Origin: PWQG01 sp050486205
GTDB taxonomy: Bacteria; Pseudomonadota; Gammaproteobacteria; Pseudomonadales; Pseudohongiellaceae
Assembly (NCBI GenBank): GCA_050486205.1
Contig: JBJHCW010000001.1
Coordinates: 310,001-374,000, forward strand
Reading direction: 5' to 3'
Length of the DNA: 64,000 bases
Both the position numbers and the translations under genes were made by a program. Under the pieces are notes generated by a model. It was not told the DNA's origin, searched no databases, and saw nothing but the letters and a program-made list of their open reading frames with translations. This document shows positions 44,568-54,590 of this stretch, in pieces. The stretch's first letter is position 1. Each line of letters begins with the position of its first letter.

Positions 44568-46442
44568 ATGCTTTCGCAACGTTTTCGCCGATTGTCACTG
44601 GCGTGGCTGGTCATGATCAGCGCCACCCTGTCAACTTTTCCAGCCTGGGCCAACGATCGCATCACAGCACATGTGGTCAATCCAACCGGCTTTATCAAAC
44701 CGGGAGAAAGTGACCTCATCTTTGTGGAATTGCGTAATCCTGTCAATTCAGGCGTGTCCGTCGCGCGTGTTAATGCCCTGAATGCCAGTTCATCAACAAC
44801 ACCGGCATCCGCAGCTCAAATTGCACAACCCATCCGGCAACCCATTTCCGGATGTCCGGACGTGATATGCCTGGTTGACGGCGAATTACCCCTTCAGCCA
44901 GGCGAGGTCATCACAGTTGTTGTGGCCAGTCTCGCTGCCAACGAGGCGCTGGAAGACGACACCAGGTTGTGGCTGAACAATCTGCGCCTTGGGCTGGTCA
45001 CAACAGACATGGCGACCCCTGCGTATGATGTCTACCTCGACTACAATGTGCTCCGCATCGTCAGCCAGAATGGCTCCGGCGACCCGGCGATATTCGAAGA
45101 CGAGACGGTACAGCAGGCGCTGGTCGGTACACTGCAGGCTGATGTCAACATCACACTGCGTATGCCGGAAACCATCCTTGCCGGTGAGCATTTCAGCCTG
45201 ATTGCGGAAATCACCAATACAGGTGACATACCACTGATATGGAACACCGGTCTGCTGAACCCGTCCGTTGCCGGTGAACACCGACACTCATTTGTGCGAC
45301 AAAGCTGTGTCATCCGTCTCTGTGTATTGGCTGGTGAGCAATTGCTGGCGCCGGGGCAGAGCGTGCTGGTCAGACCCATGAACTATTTTTATGATCATGC
45401 CCAGTTATTTCCCGGCGAACTGATCCTGTACAACATGGTCTGGCGTCTGAGCGATCAGAACGGTCGCAACTATGTTCAATATATGGACACCCCGATCAGT
45501 ATCGAGGTGTTCACTCATGAAAACGAAACGACCGAGAACCTGGAAAAAACAATACCCGACAGCCAGCCACTGCAAATCACGGATCTTTGGGACAGTGACG
45601 ACCAACTGCTGGTCCATGATCCCAACACTGGTGCTGACTGGTTGCGCCTGGGCAGCACAACCGGGCAATCACTCCAGGACGTCCAGGCACTGATCAGCAA
45701 CGGTGGCGACCTTCAGGGTTTCGAACTTGCCGACTCGTCCGACATTGAGCAATTGCTGCTGAATCACTTACATGCAAGCGGCATTGCGGCTCAACGGCAT
45801 AATCTGCGAATGGTCAGCTCGTCCTCTGCGCTGTACACGGCCATCAACAGCTTTCTTGACAAGATCCAGGCAAACGATATCGCGTGGGGCACTTCCTCGG
45901 CTCCCGTGGCACGCGGCCGGATCCGGGATCTGGCGCCACTGAAACTGAACACCACAGCGCCACACAATGAAGCCATGTTCCTGCACATAACCGGCACAGC
46001 ACCGTCATCGGAAATCTTTTCCTTTGCAGTAACACCACTGCAACGCGAACCGGCCCACGAATTGATATCGCCTGATCGCGTAGGCACCTGGCTGATCCGA
46101 AGAGGCCAACCGCTACCCGAGCGCCCTGGCACCGAGACCAGCTTCCTGCTGGACGAGTTGGAAATACCTGTTGTCCAGGTCAACGGGGAATACTTCAAGG
46201 TCACCCTGCGTCTTGCCGACACAATCAACAACCTGTTGCAACTCACCGGACTGACACATGTTGCACCGGTGAGCGGAGCACCGGTATTCACTGACGAGAG
46301 CGGGCAAGTCGTGCTCCCACGCGCCCATTTGATGAGCATGGACACAACGGTGGCCACGGAGCACTTCCGGCTGGTACTGGAATACCTGCCGGACTCCAAC
46401 CCGCCACTGCTACACGTCAGGGAACTGACACATGTTCCGTGA
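44568..46442 (+). CDS. Large exported protein with duplicated CxxxxC module, unknown
   Basis: The 624-residue protein has a signal peptide (cleavage near PAWAN). The first ~290 residues contain two similar beta-sandwich-like modules: NPTGFIKPGESDLIFVELRNP...GCPDVICLVDGELPLQPGEVITV and MPETILAGEHFSLIAEITNTG...QSCVIRLCVLAGEQLLAPGQSVLV, each with a CX4C pair (Cys96/101 and 247/252). A segment at 348-400 (LVHDPNTGADWLRLGSTTGQSLQDVQ...GFELADSSDIEQLL) resembles a motif in exported proteins that often end in PEP-CTERM tags; none is seen here. I do not recognise the protein. GGAG lies upstream of the ATG. Confidence 0.65.
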   Translation: MLSQRFRRLSLAWLVMISATLSTFPAWANDRITAHVVNPTGFIKPGESDLIFVELRNPVNSGVSVARVNALNASSSTTPASAAQIAQPIRQPISGCPDVICLVDGELPLQPGEVITVVVASLAANEALEDDTRLWLNNLRLGLVTTDMATPAYDVYLDYNVLRIVSQNGSGDPAIFEDETVQQALVGTLQADVNITLRMPETILAGEHFSLIAEITNTGDIPLIWNTGLLNPSVAGEHRHSFVRQSCVIRLCVLAGEQLLAPGQSVLVRPMNYFYDHAQLFPGELILYNMVWRLSDQNGRNYVQYMDTPISIEVFTHENETTENLEKTIPDSQPLQITDLWDSDDQLLVHDPNTGADWLRLGSTTGQSLQDVQALISNGGDLQGFELADSSDIEQLLLNHLHASGIAAQRHNLRMVSSSSALYTAINSFLDKIQANDIAWGTSSAPVARGRIRDLAPLKLNTTAPHNEAMFLHITGTAPSSEIFSFAVTPLQREPAHELISPDRVGTWLIRRGQPLPERPGTETSFLLDELEIPVVQVNGEYFKVTLRLADTINNLLQLTGLTHVAPVSGAPVFTDESGQVVLPRAHLMSMDTTVATEHFRLVLEYLPDSNPPLLHVRELTHVP

Positions 46443-46453
46443 TTGACGTCCAG

Positions 46454-47920
46454 CTAGCCACCCAGCTTCAGGAAATTCATGAACTCGCGCCGCGTTTTGG
46501 GACCATAGGTCCTGAAGTGCGGTTGCGGATCCTCCATGTACGCCAGCTTTCTTTGTGACAGTGCATCGCTGGCCACGAAGCGATTGATTTCCTCGGCCGA
46601 TATGTCATACGGCCCGGCTGCGTTCAGTCCGAATACCTTGCGGCGTATCTCCGGCGTGATTGCCGGATAACCGTAACGCTCCTGGAACTCCTCGGATATC
46701 TGGAACGTGCGAAAGGCCTGGATCTGGTCCTGGGGTGACCCGTACCAGATGGAATCGGTGCCCCACAAAACATTGTCCTCGCCCATGTACTTCAGCAGTT
46801 TACCCATGCCATGGGCTGCTGCATCGGGGTCTCTCATCAGGAAGCGCCAGGTACTGCCCAACTCGGCATAAACATTGCTGTGCATACCCACGTCATTATC
46901 AATCATGGACTGAATCAGCGAGTCGATGCCCATGCGGCCTTCGCCTTCCGCGAACGCCTGTTCCTCAATCGAGGTGTCAAAGCCGGCATGGTAGATCAGA
47001 AAATTCATATCCGGATACATCTTTGCCACTATGCCGACATCGTCACATCGACTGTGCTCGATAGACTGTGGTCCGAACGGCAACCCTTTGTGTATACAGA
47101 TATTTTTTACACCCAGATCGCGGGCGCGCTCGATCATCGCCAGGCCCACGTCATCGTGCAACCAGAATCCCACACCGCCCGGTCCAAACTGGGTGTAGGT
47201 CTTGAACGCCGAGATATCCCAGTTCTCAACGAGCTCATCCATGGCTTCCAGATCCCCCTCCTGATTGGGATTGACCCGGCCATGGATCATCATCCGCTTG
47301 CTGCCCTCAAGCTGGGCCACAATATTACGTGTTTCGTGCGCATCCTCAATGGTCACCGGCTCTGTCTCACGCGTTGATGGTACAAAACTGAGCACCATGA
47401 TGTCGGTGTCGCTATCCAGAAACACATCCTTGATGAATTCGTCGGCACTCAGACAATCCAGGTAACTGCGATTGCCAGGCTCGTCCGACAGCGCACAACT
47501 GGCTTTGGGCATACCGGCAAAGGGTCGGGCATCGTCATCAACATGATTCAACCAGTCACCGTTGGGATTGACGAAGTGGCCCTGTATATCGAAGATGAAC
47601 TCCTTGCCGTCCACCTCGGACGAGGCGAGCTGCAGATCAAAGGCACTGTCATCACTGATATCATAGTAGCCACCACGCTTGTTTCCCGCGGCGTTGGCAT
47701 GATTGAAGGCAAGCAACGTACTGGCCACACCACAACTGGATATCAGGAACTTGCGACGATCCAGGCCAACACGCCGGGCGTTGTCTGAAGCGCGGTCATG
47801 CGCCAGCCTGTTGGCCTGTACGTTCAGGCGCGACAGCGGCACGGGCTCAAATTCACCATTTGAGGTGGTGTCGATCTTGATCGGGAGTCGAGTACCTTCC
47901 TGGTCTGTTGGGTTTTTCAT
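46454..47920 (-). CDS. Tat-type exported amidohydrolase (amidohydrolase 2 family)
   Basis: A 488-residue protein with a twin-arginine-like signal, DRRKFLISSCGVAS, at residues 54-67, preceded by an unusually long 53-residue N-region with no other in-frame start. The TIM-barrel domain has FDIQGHFVNP, the His blocks ICIHKG and LIYHAGFD, and the catalytic Asp in VLWGTDSIWYGSP, as in metal-dependent amidohydrolases such as 2-amino-3-carboxymuconate semialdehyde decarboxylase relatives. Substrate unknown. It converges with the 44568 gene. Confidence 0.8.
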   Translation of the reverse strand: MKNPTDQEGTRLPIKIDTTSNGEFEPVPLSRLNVQANRLAHDRASDNARRVGLDRRKFLISSCGVASTLLAFNHANAAGNKRGGYYDISDDSAFDLQLASSEVDGKEFIFDIQGHFVNPNGDWLNHVDDDARPFAGMPKASCALSDEPGNRSYLDCLSADEFIKDVFLDSDTDIMVLSFVPSTRETEPVTIEDAHETRNIVAQLEGSKRMMIHGRVNPNQEGDLEAMDELVENWDISAFKTYTQFGPGGVGFWLHDDVGLAMIERARDLGVKNICIHKGLPFGPQSIEHSRCDDVGIVAKMYPDMNFLIYHAGFDTSIEEQAFAEGEGRMGIDSLIQSMIDNDVGMHSNVYAELGSTWRFLMRDPDAAAHGMGKLLKYMGEDNVLWGTDSIWYGSPQDQIQAFRTFQISEEFQERYGYPAITPEIRRKVFGLNAAGPYDISAEEINRFVASDALSQRKLAYMEDPQPHFRTYGPKTRREFMNFLKLGG

Positions 47921-48062
47921 GCGAAAGGCTCCTGGGTAGTCTGAATGCGAGGGTTCAGACTGACTGTATCAGAATTTCAACGCGGGTTTACAGCAGCCAG
48001 CCCTATGTTTGACGCGCGATATACGGTAAATTTGCATGGCCAGATAGCAGGAACAATAAAAA

Positions 48063-48761
48063 GTGCATTACAAGATCCAGAAAAACAACAACATACATAT
48101 ACTCTACGACCCTGAACTGGCAGGCGAGACGCCAGAGCTGCTGTTCTCTGCCCGGCGCGACAAAGCGCTGGAGCGAGGTATTGCCCGTTTTTTTGAGCAC
48201 CGGGGTGTACCGATGGTGCTAAAGCGGTACCATCGCGGCGGCTTGATTGGCAAGCTGATCAAGAAAACCTACCCTGTGCGCTCGCGTGAACGCTCACGCA
48301 TGTGGCGAGAGTTCCGTCTGCTGGCAACGCTGCGCAAGCTTGCCTTGCCGGTGCCGGAGCCGGTGGCCGCCCGTTACCGGCGCCGCTCGCCGTTGACCTG
48401 CCAGGGCGAGCTGGTGACTCGCAGGATCAACAATGCCCGGACCCTGCTCGATACAGTGCGTCAACAGGCACTGGGGTCGTCAGTTTGGCGGCAGATCGGC
48501 GCCACAATTGCCAATTTTCACAGGCACAACGTCTATCATGCCGATCTGAATGCCACCAACATTCTGATAGACAATCGAGAACAGGTTTACCTGATTGATT
48601 TCGACAAGGGCAGGATCCGCCAGGCCGCCAGCAGCGGATGGAGGATTCATAACCTGAGGCGACTGCGCCGCTCGCTGGACAAACTCAAAGGGCTCTACCC
48701 CGACATGCATTTCTCAGACACAAACTGGCAGGCCCTGCTGGACGGTTACGATCAGGGCTGA
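48063..48761 (+). CDS. kdkA: 3-deoxy-D-manno-octulosonic acid (Kdo) kinase
   Basis: KdkA phosphorylates the Kdo of lipid A-Kdo at the 4 position, at the inner face of the membrane. VLKRYHRGGLIGKLIKKTY, the catalytic loop HADLNATNILID and metal-binding DFDKGRIR are family marks of this small kinase fold. The 232-residue length is normal; start is a GTG. The presence of Kdo kinase indicates a single-Kdo type inner core. It overlaps the convergent glycosyltransferase gene by 10 bases. Confidence 0.9.
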   Translation: MHYKIQKNNNIHILYDPELAGETPELLFSARRDKALERGIARFFEHRGVPMVLKRYHRGGLIGKLIKKTYPVRSRERSRMWREFRLLATLRKLALPVPEPVAARYRRRSPLTCQGELVTRRINNARTLLDTVRQQALGSSVWRQIGATIANFHRHNVYHADLNATNILIDNREQVYLIDFDKGRIRQAASSGWRIHNLRRLRRSLDKLKGLYPDMHFSDTNWQALLDGYDQG

Positions 48762-49639
48762 AACAGACGCCGCAGGGCGCCGCGCAATCTTGAGTGCCAG
48801 CGTGCGCCGGTGTATCGCCCCTTTTCCTGATGACGTATACGATAGACAGCCTGCACCGGTAGCGGTATGCCGGGGCTGTCGAGCAACCAGCGAAACGCCC
48901 GATCTTCGTAGGCCTTGCACCAGCGGTCGGACGGCTGTTGATAATAGCTGAGGCAGTTGCAGTAACCATGCGCACGCACCACGTCACCGTGGGCGATCTG
49001 CAGAGGGCCCGTGGCCCGGCTGCGCCTGAACTCAACAAACTCCGTGCCGTCGATATCAAGCAGATGCGGCCGGCTCAGATCAGGCGTGAGGAGGGCATCA
49101 TCCTCTGCCAGCAAAGTAGTGCACCGTTCCACCTCAGGATACACCAGCGCGTCCTTACGCCCCTGCAACAGCTCGATCAGCGAGTCCAGACAACCTTCCC
49201 TGAACAGCAGATCACAGTCGGTAAACCAGACCCAGTCGGCAGTGGTCTGAAGCGCCGCCCGATTGCGACCAATAGCCCGCCGAAACAATGACTGGCGCGG
49301 CAGCTCCTGCCAGTTCCAGACGATATTGGCGCAGCGCATGCCGGCAAAGTAGTCCAGCAGCGCCGTCGTTTCGTGATCCTCGCGGCTGTAGAACACCGTC
49401 ATGGTGACTGTGCCGCGGGTGACCGGGAAGCGGGCCAGTGAGGCCAGTTGATAAGCCAGGAAATGGGAGTAGTTCCAGCAATGGCTGACAATCTCCACAT
49501 GCAACTCACCCGTGCGAGCCTGACGCTGTGATACGGGCAACAAGGGACCTCGAAACCATCTGGCCGGCACATAACCGCCAGCGGCAAAGCGCAGAAACAG
49601 GCCTGTCAGTGCTCCTGAAACGCCAGTCTGTCCGTTCAT
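48752..49639 (-). CDS. Glycosyltransferase, probably family 2-like
   Basis: A 295-residue protein with a GT-A look: HVEIVSHCWNYSHFLAYQL opening, NRAALQTTADWVWFTDCDLLF with a TDCD (DxD-type) metal site, and EDRAFRWLLDS near the C-terminus. No signal or membrane segment. Next to kdkA it could modify surface glycans, but the acceptor is unknown. I chose the ATG at 49639; the frame upstream reaches into the terminator of the next gene. Confidence 0.72.
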   Translation of the reverse strand: MNGQTGVSGALTGLFLRFAAGGYVPARWFRGPLLPVSQRQARTGELHVEIVSHCWNYSHFLAYQLASLARFPVTRGTVTMTVFYSREDHETTALLDYFAGMRCANIVWNWQELPRQSLFRRAIGRNRAALQTTADWVWFTDCDLLFREGCLDSLIELLQGRKDALVYPEVERCTTLLAEDDALLTPDLSRPHLLDIDGTEFVEFRRSRATGPLQIAHGDVVRAHGYCNCLSYYQQPSDRWCKAYEDRAFRWLLDSPGIPLPVQAVYRIRHQEKGRYTGARWHSRLRGALRRLFQP

Positions 49640-49682
49640 TGAAACATTCCTGTGCCGAGGTTGAAAATTGATGCCTGCCCAT

Positions 49683-49721
49683 AAAAAAACCGGGCCCAAT
49701 TCTCGGAGAAATTGAGCCCGG
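49683..49721 (-). terminator. Intrinsic terminator after the PQQ dehydrogenase gene
   Basis: On the minus strand CCGGGCTCAATT pairs with AATTGGGCCCGG (one G-T pair), followed by seven U residues. Confidence 0.88.
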
Positions 49722-49743
49722 CCGGTTTTCCTGGCGCTGCGTC

Positions 49744-51786
49744 TTACTCAGGCAATGCCATGGCGCTCAGCGTACCGCCGGTCTGCAGTACCACGTACTG
49801 ACGACCGTTGTGCATGAAGTTCATCATACCGTAACGGCTGGTGGCAGGCACCTCGACCTTGCCTACCTGCTGGCCGGTCATCTTGTCGACCGCAAACAGC
49901 GCCGGTGTATCGTCACTCATGGTGCTGGCATACATCAGCATGGTCGGTGTGACGGTCATCGGTGCAACGGTACCGGAACCGGTCTCACCTACATCAACAC
50001 CTTCCAGTGCCGGGTGATTGCGGATACGGTCAGGTGTCTCACCCACAGGGATGTACCACAGGTGCTCGCCAGTGTTCATGTCAATGGCCGTGATACGGCT
50101 GAACGGCGGCTTGAACAGTGGCAGACCCTGCGGACCCCGGACAAAGGCACCACGCAGTGCCGCGTAGTCGGCGAAGGTTTCACCGGTCGGCAGGTCCAGC
50201 ATGGCATCACGCTCTTCTGCCGGTGCGATGATGCGCGAGGTACAGCCCTTGCGTGAGGTCACGAACAGGATACCGTTCTGCGGATCAGCAGCAGCCGGCC
50301 CATCGATGTTCACACCACCGATGTCACCCGGGCACCACAGTGCGCCCACATAACCCTGATCGTTGTCACGATGCAGCGGCGGATTGAACAGCGGTCCGAT
50401 CCTGTAATCGGAGATCGCTTCGATGGCCTGCGCACGCAGTTCCGGCGTGAAGTCAATCAGGTCATCGTGGGTCAGGCCCTGCATGTCATACGGAGCCGGC
50501 TTGGTCGGGAAGGGCTGCACCGGCGACAGGTTCTCACCCGGAATTTCGGACTGCGGCACTTCACGGTACTCGAACGGCCAGATCGGTTCACCGGTCAGAC
50601 GATTGAAGGTGTAAGTGAAAGCCTGTTTGGTCACCTGCGCCAGAATCGGCACTGTCTCCCCGTCAATGGTCACATCCATCAGCACGGGCGCGGTAGGTGT
50701 GTCGTAGTTCCACACATCCTTGCGCACCAACTGGTAGTGCCAGCGACGCTCACCGGTGGCCACGTCCAGGGCAACCACACTGGTACCGTACAGGCCGTCA
50801 CCGTCCATATGGGTACGAACAAAGTCCAGGGTGGGCGGGTTGGTTGGTATGTAGACCAGGCCGTTTTCCGGATCCGCTGCCATGGGTGCCCAGGACGAGA
50901 CCTCACCGGTGAACTCACGCGGATTGTCCGTATTGGTCCATGTGTCGGCACCGTATTCGCCCGGGCCGGGGATCATATTAAAAATCCACTTACGCTCACC
51001 CGTGCTGGCATCTACACCAATGATGTCGCCAGGGATATTCTCGATGCGGGTCTGGTTGTAACCCTGCTCGGCAGAGTTGCCCACCACCACAACGCCGTTG
51101 ACCACAATCGGTGGGGAGGATGAGGTGATATAACCTTCTTCCAGCGGGATACCGTAGTAGGGATCAAATTCGTAGCCATTGTGCTCGGCCAGGATCTTCT
51201 GCAGATCCACCACGCCGGTGCTCGGGAAACCCTCAACACCAATCTCGTGACCAAAACCTTCCAGCGGCGCGCCGGTCTTGGCATCAAGTGCTGTCAGGAA
51301 AAAACCGGGGCTGATGATATAGATGACACCACGGCCGTTGACTTCACCGTAACCAACACCCTTGCCGTAGTCCTTGCGCATGGAGTATTCGTGACGGAAA
51401 GTGTGCGGTTCGCGATAGGACCAGATCGTCTCGCCGGTATCGGGATCAATGGCAATCACGTGGCGCCGATCGCCCGCCACTGTGTAAAGCAGGCCATCAA
51501 TATAACTCGGTGTTGAACGACCACTGCTGGCGCCAAAACTGGCCCCATCCCAGATCCAGGCAACCTGCAGTTGCTCGAAGTTTTCCGGCGTGATCTGACC
51601 TGCCTCAATGTACCGGGTATGGCCCCAGTCAGAGCCCAGGGTGGTCCATTCCACAGTGTCGCTGGACACCGTATTCTGCGCCAGCACCAGGGCGGGGGCG
51701 CTCAGTGCCACGCCAAGCACGGCTGCGGCAAGCTTTCTGCGAGCAGGCATTGCCACGCTGCCAGCCGGCTTCTGTGTCATCTTCAT
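49744..51786 (-). CDS. PQQ-dependent dehydrogenase (quinoprotein)
   Basis: A 680-residue periplasmic protein with a signal peptide (cleavage near LVLAQ) and an eight-bladed propeller: repeated blade motifs such as VIAIDPDTGETIWSY, FLTALDAKTGAPLEGFG, IIGVDASTGERKWIF, VVALDVATGERRWHYQ and ITAIDMNTGEHLWYIPVGE. It resembles soluble quinoprotein glucose/alcohol dehydrogenases; no cytochrome c domain is attached. PQQ biosynthesis genes are not in the window. I chose the ATG at 51786 with GGAG ten bases upstream. It has its own terminator. Confidence 0.87.
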   Translation of the reverse strand: MKMTQKPAGSVAMPARRKLAAAVLGVALSAPALVLAQNTVSSDTVEWTTLGSDWGHTRYIEAGQITPENFEQLQVAWIWDGASFGASSGRSTPSYIDGLLYTVAGDRRHVIAIDPDTGETIWSYREPHTFRHEYSMRKDYGKGVGYGEVNGRGVIYIISPGFFLTALDAKTGAPLEGFGHEIGVEGFPSTGVVDLQKILAEHNGYEFDPYYGIPLEEGYITSSSPPIVVNGVVVVGNSAEQGYNQTRIENIPGDIIGVDASTGERKWIFNMIPGPGEYGADTWTNTDNPREFTGEVSSWAPMAADPENGLVYIPTNPPTLDFVRTHMDGDGLYGTSVVALDVATGERRWHYQLVRKDVWNYDTPTAPVLMDVTIDGETVPILAQVTKQAFTYTFNRLTGEPIWPFEYREVPQSEIPGENLSPVQPFPTKPAPYDMQGLTHDDLIDFTPELRAQAIEAISDYRIGPLFNPPLHRDNDQGYVGALWCPGDIGGVNIDGPAAADPQNGILFVTSRKGCTSRIIAPAEERDAMLDLPTGETFADYAALRGAFVRGPQGLPLFKPPFSRITAIDMNTGEHLWYIPVGETPDRIRNHPALEGVDVGETGSGTVAPMTVTPTMLMYASTMSDDTPALFAVDKMTGQQVGKVEVPATSRYGMMNFMHNGRQYVVLQTGGTLSAMALPE

Positions 51787-52102
51787 CACTAACACTCTCC
51801 TCAATCAAGCGAAATCGCTCTCAACGTTTTTTATGTTTCTCGTGCTGCAAGACGGATTCTGTCCTGACGCTGACCCGGTTGTACCGCAACGGCTGTCACA
51901 ATGCCTTACAGGCTTGCCACAAATGGCCGCAACACGACACAGTGTATGACCGTATGTGACGGCCACGAGTCAGACTATGAACCCTCAAGAATACCCCACG
52001 CTCCCCGGCAAGTCCACATAGCGCCAAACGGCGCGCCAGATGGCGCCGCAAGCCCTGTTTTGTTAATGTAGGAACTGATCAAGCCTCTGGATTCCTGACT
52101 TT
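51787..52102. other. Divergent gap between the PQQ dehydrogenase and the GNAT-nitrilase gene
   Basis: No gene is visible. A GC-rich segment at 52020-52050 carries repeated GGCGC/GCGCC units (GCGCCA...TGGCGC) that can fold into a hairpin, with no T-run. Promoters for both flanking genes must lie here, but I cannot place them with confidence. Confidence 0.4.
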
Positions 52103-53656
52103 ATGACCACCGAACGCTCCGCCGATGTCCATCTTAAACTTCGACACCTGAAATCCGCTGACTATCCCCAACTGGCTGCGCTGATGGAAACCGTCTATCC
52201 CGATATCGGGGGCGCCTGGCCTGAAAGCTCCATACGCAAACTGCTGACGGAGTTTCCAGAGGGGCAGATCGCCATTGAGGACAATCAGAAGCTGATCGCC
52301 GCTGCGCTGACCATCCGCTGCGACTACGACCGCTTCAGCCGCCAGCATACCTATGAGGATCTCATCGGGCGACGCGAGCAGATCCGACACTACCAGGAAG
52401 GCGATGCGCTTTACGGCATGGACCTTTTTGTCCATCCTGAGTACCGCGACCTGCGCCTGGGGCGGCGTCTGTATGACGCCCGCAAGGACCTGTGTCGCGA
52501 GTTGAACCTGCGCGCCATTCTGGCCGGCGGCCGCATCACCAACTACCATCGCTACTCAACCGAATACACGCCCAGTGAATACATCTCGGCTGTAGACCAC
52601 AAGGAGCTTTACGACCCTATCCTGAGCTTCCAGCTCGCCAACGACTTCGAGGTCAAGCGACTGCTCAAGGGGTATATGCCGGAGGATGAGAAATCCGAGG
52701 GTTATGCCACGCTGCTGGAATGGAACAACATCCTGTATGAGCCCAGCCTGGGCGACCCCGAGCAGCGGCGCAAACTGGTGGTGCGGGTCGGTATTCTGCA
52801 ATGGCAGATGCGACAGACCAACTCATTCGACACCTGGCTGAATCAGGTGGAATATTTCGTCGACACCATGGCCGACTACCAGGCCGACTTTGTGATGTTT
52901 CCGGAGTTTTTTAATGCGCCATTGATGGGCCTGGGTGATCAGAAAAACCAGTTTGAGGCCATCCGCTTCCTGGCCAAATTTGCAAAGCGCACAGTCGAAG
53001 CCATGAGCGAGTTTGCCATCACCTACAACATCAACATCATTGCCGGCAGCATCCCCGAAATGGACGGCGACACCCTGTACAACAATGCCTATCTTTGCAG
53101 GCGCGACGGCACTGTGGACTTCCAGTCCAAGATTCACATCACGCCACACGAGCGTCGCGACTGGGTCATTGATGGCGGAGACGAACTCAAGGTCTTCGAG
53201 ACCGATGCCGGCCGTATTGGCATCCTGATCTGTTATGACGTGGAGTTTCCGGAACTGCCACGATTGTTGGCCAAGGGCGGTATGGATATTCTGTTCGTAC
53301 CGTTCTGGACCGATACCAAGAACGGGTTCCTGCGCGTTCAGCGCTGCGCCCAGGCTCGCGCCATCGAGAACGAATGCTACGTGGCCATTGGCGGCAGCGT
53401 GGGCAATCTGCCCCAGGTACACAACGTGGACATCCAGTACGCCCAGTCAGCGGTCTATTCGCCCTCGGACTTTGCCTTCCCGCACGACGCCGTGATGGCC
53501 GAAAGCACACCAAACACGGAAATGGCATTGGTGGCCGACCTTGACGTGGAGCGACTCACCCAGGTCCGGCATGAGGGTTCGGTGACCAACGCCAAGGATC
53601 AGCGTCATGACCTGTATGAAATTATCTGGAAAGGCAGATCACTGAACCTGCCCTGA
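52103..53656 (+). CDS. GNAT acetyltransferase fused to carbon-nitrogen hydrolase
   Basis: The 517-residue protein has an N-terminal GNAT domain (residues ~12-200; LFVHPEYRDLRLGRRLYDARK is the acetyl-CoA loop) and a C-terminal nitrilase-superfamily domain with the Glu-Lys-Cys triad: Glu in FPEFFNAP, Lys in SKIHITPHERRDW and Cys in ILICYDVEFPELPR. This fusion is a known architecture in many bacteria, annotated as bifunctional GNAT/amidohydrolase; substrates are not established. It overlaps the convergent hydrolase gene by 18 bases. Confidence 0.9.
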   Translation: MTTERSADVHLKLRHLKSADYPQLAALMETVYPDIGGAWPESSIRKLLTEFPEGQIAIEDNQKLIAAALTIRCDYDRFSRQHTYEDLIGRREQIRHYQEGDALYGMDLFVHPEYRDLRLGRRLYDARKDLCRELNLRAILAGGRITNYHRYSTEYTPSEYISAVDHKELYDPILSFQLANDFEVKRLLKGYMPEDEKSEGYATLLEWNNILYEPSLGDPEQRRKLVVRVGILQWQMRQTNSFDTWLNQVEYFVDTMADYQADFVMFPEFFNAPLMGLGDQKNQFEAIRFLAKFAKRTVEAMSEFAITYNINIIAGSIPEMDGDTLYNNAYLCRRDGTVDFQSKIHITPHERRDWVIDGGDELKVFETDAGRIGILICYDVEFPELPRLLAKGGMDILFVPFWTDTKNGFLRVQRCAQARAIENECYVAIGGSVGNLPQVHNVDIQYAQSAVYSPSDFAFPHDAVMAESTPNTEMALVADLDVERLTQVRHEGSVTNAKDQRHDLYEIIWKGRSLNLP

Positions 53657-54505
53657 TTGCGCCAACAACACCGGCAACTCGTCACGGATCACCGCTGCGA
53701 CCTGCTGCGGTGACTCCAGTGGCAGCAGGTGGCCGGTGTCAGGCACTTCAACAAAACGGTCTCCGGGCGAGCCCAGCCTTTGCCATTGTTGCCATACCGA
53801 GGGTTTCAGGGTATCGGAACACGCACCACGAATAGCCAGCACTGGCACCTGACACTGCCGGATCAGCGGCGCATGATTGCTGATGGTTGTGTAAATACGG
53901 GCTTCCCAGTGCTTGCTGAAATACAGCGTCCGCTCGTTCCCGGCACCAGCACGCGTGCCGTAGTACACATAATCCTGCAGCACCTCATCTGACACCCGGG
54001 AGAACACCGGTTTGGCGCGAAACCAGGCGTAGGCCTCTTCCAGGGATTGCCATCTATCGCGTCGCCCCAGCGTTCGCGCAACCAATGGCACACGATGCCG
54101 GGCCACACGACCGAGCACTGCAAGACCCATGCGCCGGCCAAAATCCAGAAATGGCGGCTCGATCAACACCAAAGCTCGAAACAGTTCCGGCTGGCGTACT
54201 GCAGCCATCAATGTGACAAATGCCCCGAGTGAATGTCCAACTCCGATCAGCGGTTCAGCACTCAGGCGCGGATCGACTTGCAGGGTGCGCCTGATGTCCT
54301 CTCCAAACACTGACCAGTCGGTCACCGATTCGGGTTCGCACGGTGGTTGCCACAACGGGCGCAGCTCAGCCGCCAGCACATGGTGATCCCGGGCAAGCTC
54401 CGACAGGAAAGCCCGATAGACGCCAGGGGCATAACCGTTGGCGTGGGCGAAATGCAAGGTCTGGCCCTTGCCACCGAAATCATTCAGCGGACAAAGCTGT
54501 GTCAT
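53639..54505 (-). CDS. Alpha/beta hydrolase
   Basis: A 288-residue protein with the nucleophile elbow GVGHSLGAFVTL, an oxyanion-region segment LHFAHANGYAPGVYRAFL, a C-terminal His in VPDTGHLLPLESP, and a likely Asp in IRGACSDTLKPS. It has no signal peptide. Family members cleave esters or other small bonds; the substrate is unknown. It diverges from rlmKL with an 85-base gap. Confidence 0.85.
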   Translation of the reverse strand: MTQLCPLNDFGGKGQTLHFAHANGYAPGVYRAFLSELARDHHVLAAELRPLWQPPCEPESVTDWSVFGEDIRRTLQVDPRLSAEPLIGVGHSLGAFVTLMAAVRQPELFRALVLIEPPFLDFGRRMGLAVLGRVARHRVPLVARTLGRRDRWQSLEEAYAWFRAKPVFSRVSDEVLQDYVYYGTRAGAGNERTLYFSKHWEARIYTTISNHAPLIRQCQVPVLAIRGACSDTLKPSVWQQWQRLGSPGDRFVEVPDTGHLLPLESPQQVAAVIRDELPVLLAQSGQVQ

Positions 54506-54590
54506 CGTCGGATACCCTGTGCCATCACGATTCGCAGTCTACCGCATTGATTCAGGCTTGTGTTGCCGGCACTGTGGTAAACTGCCGCGC

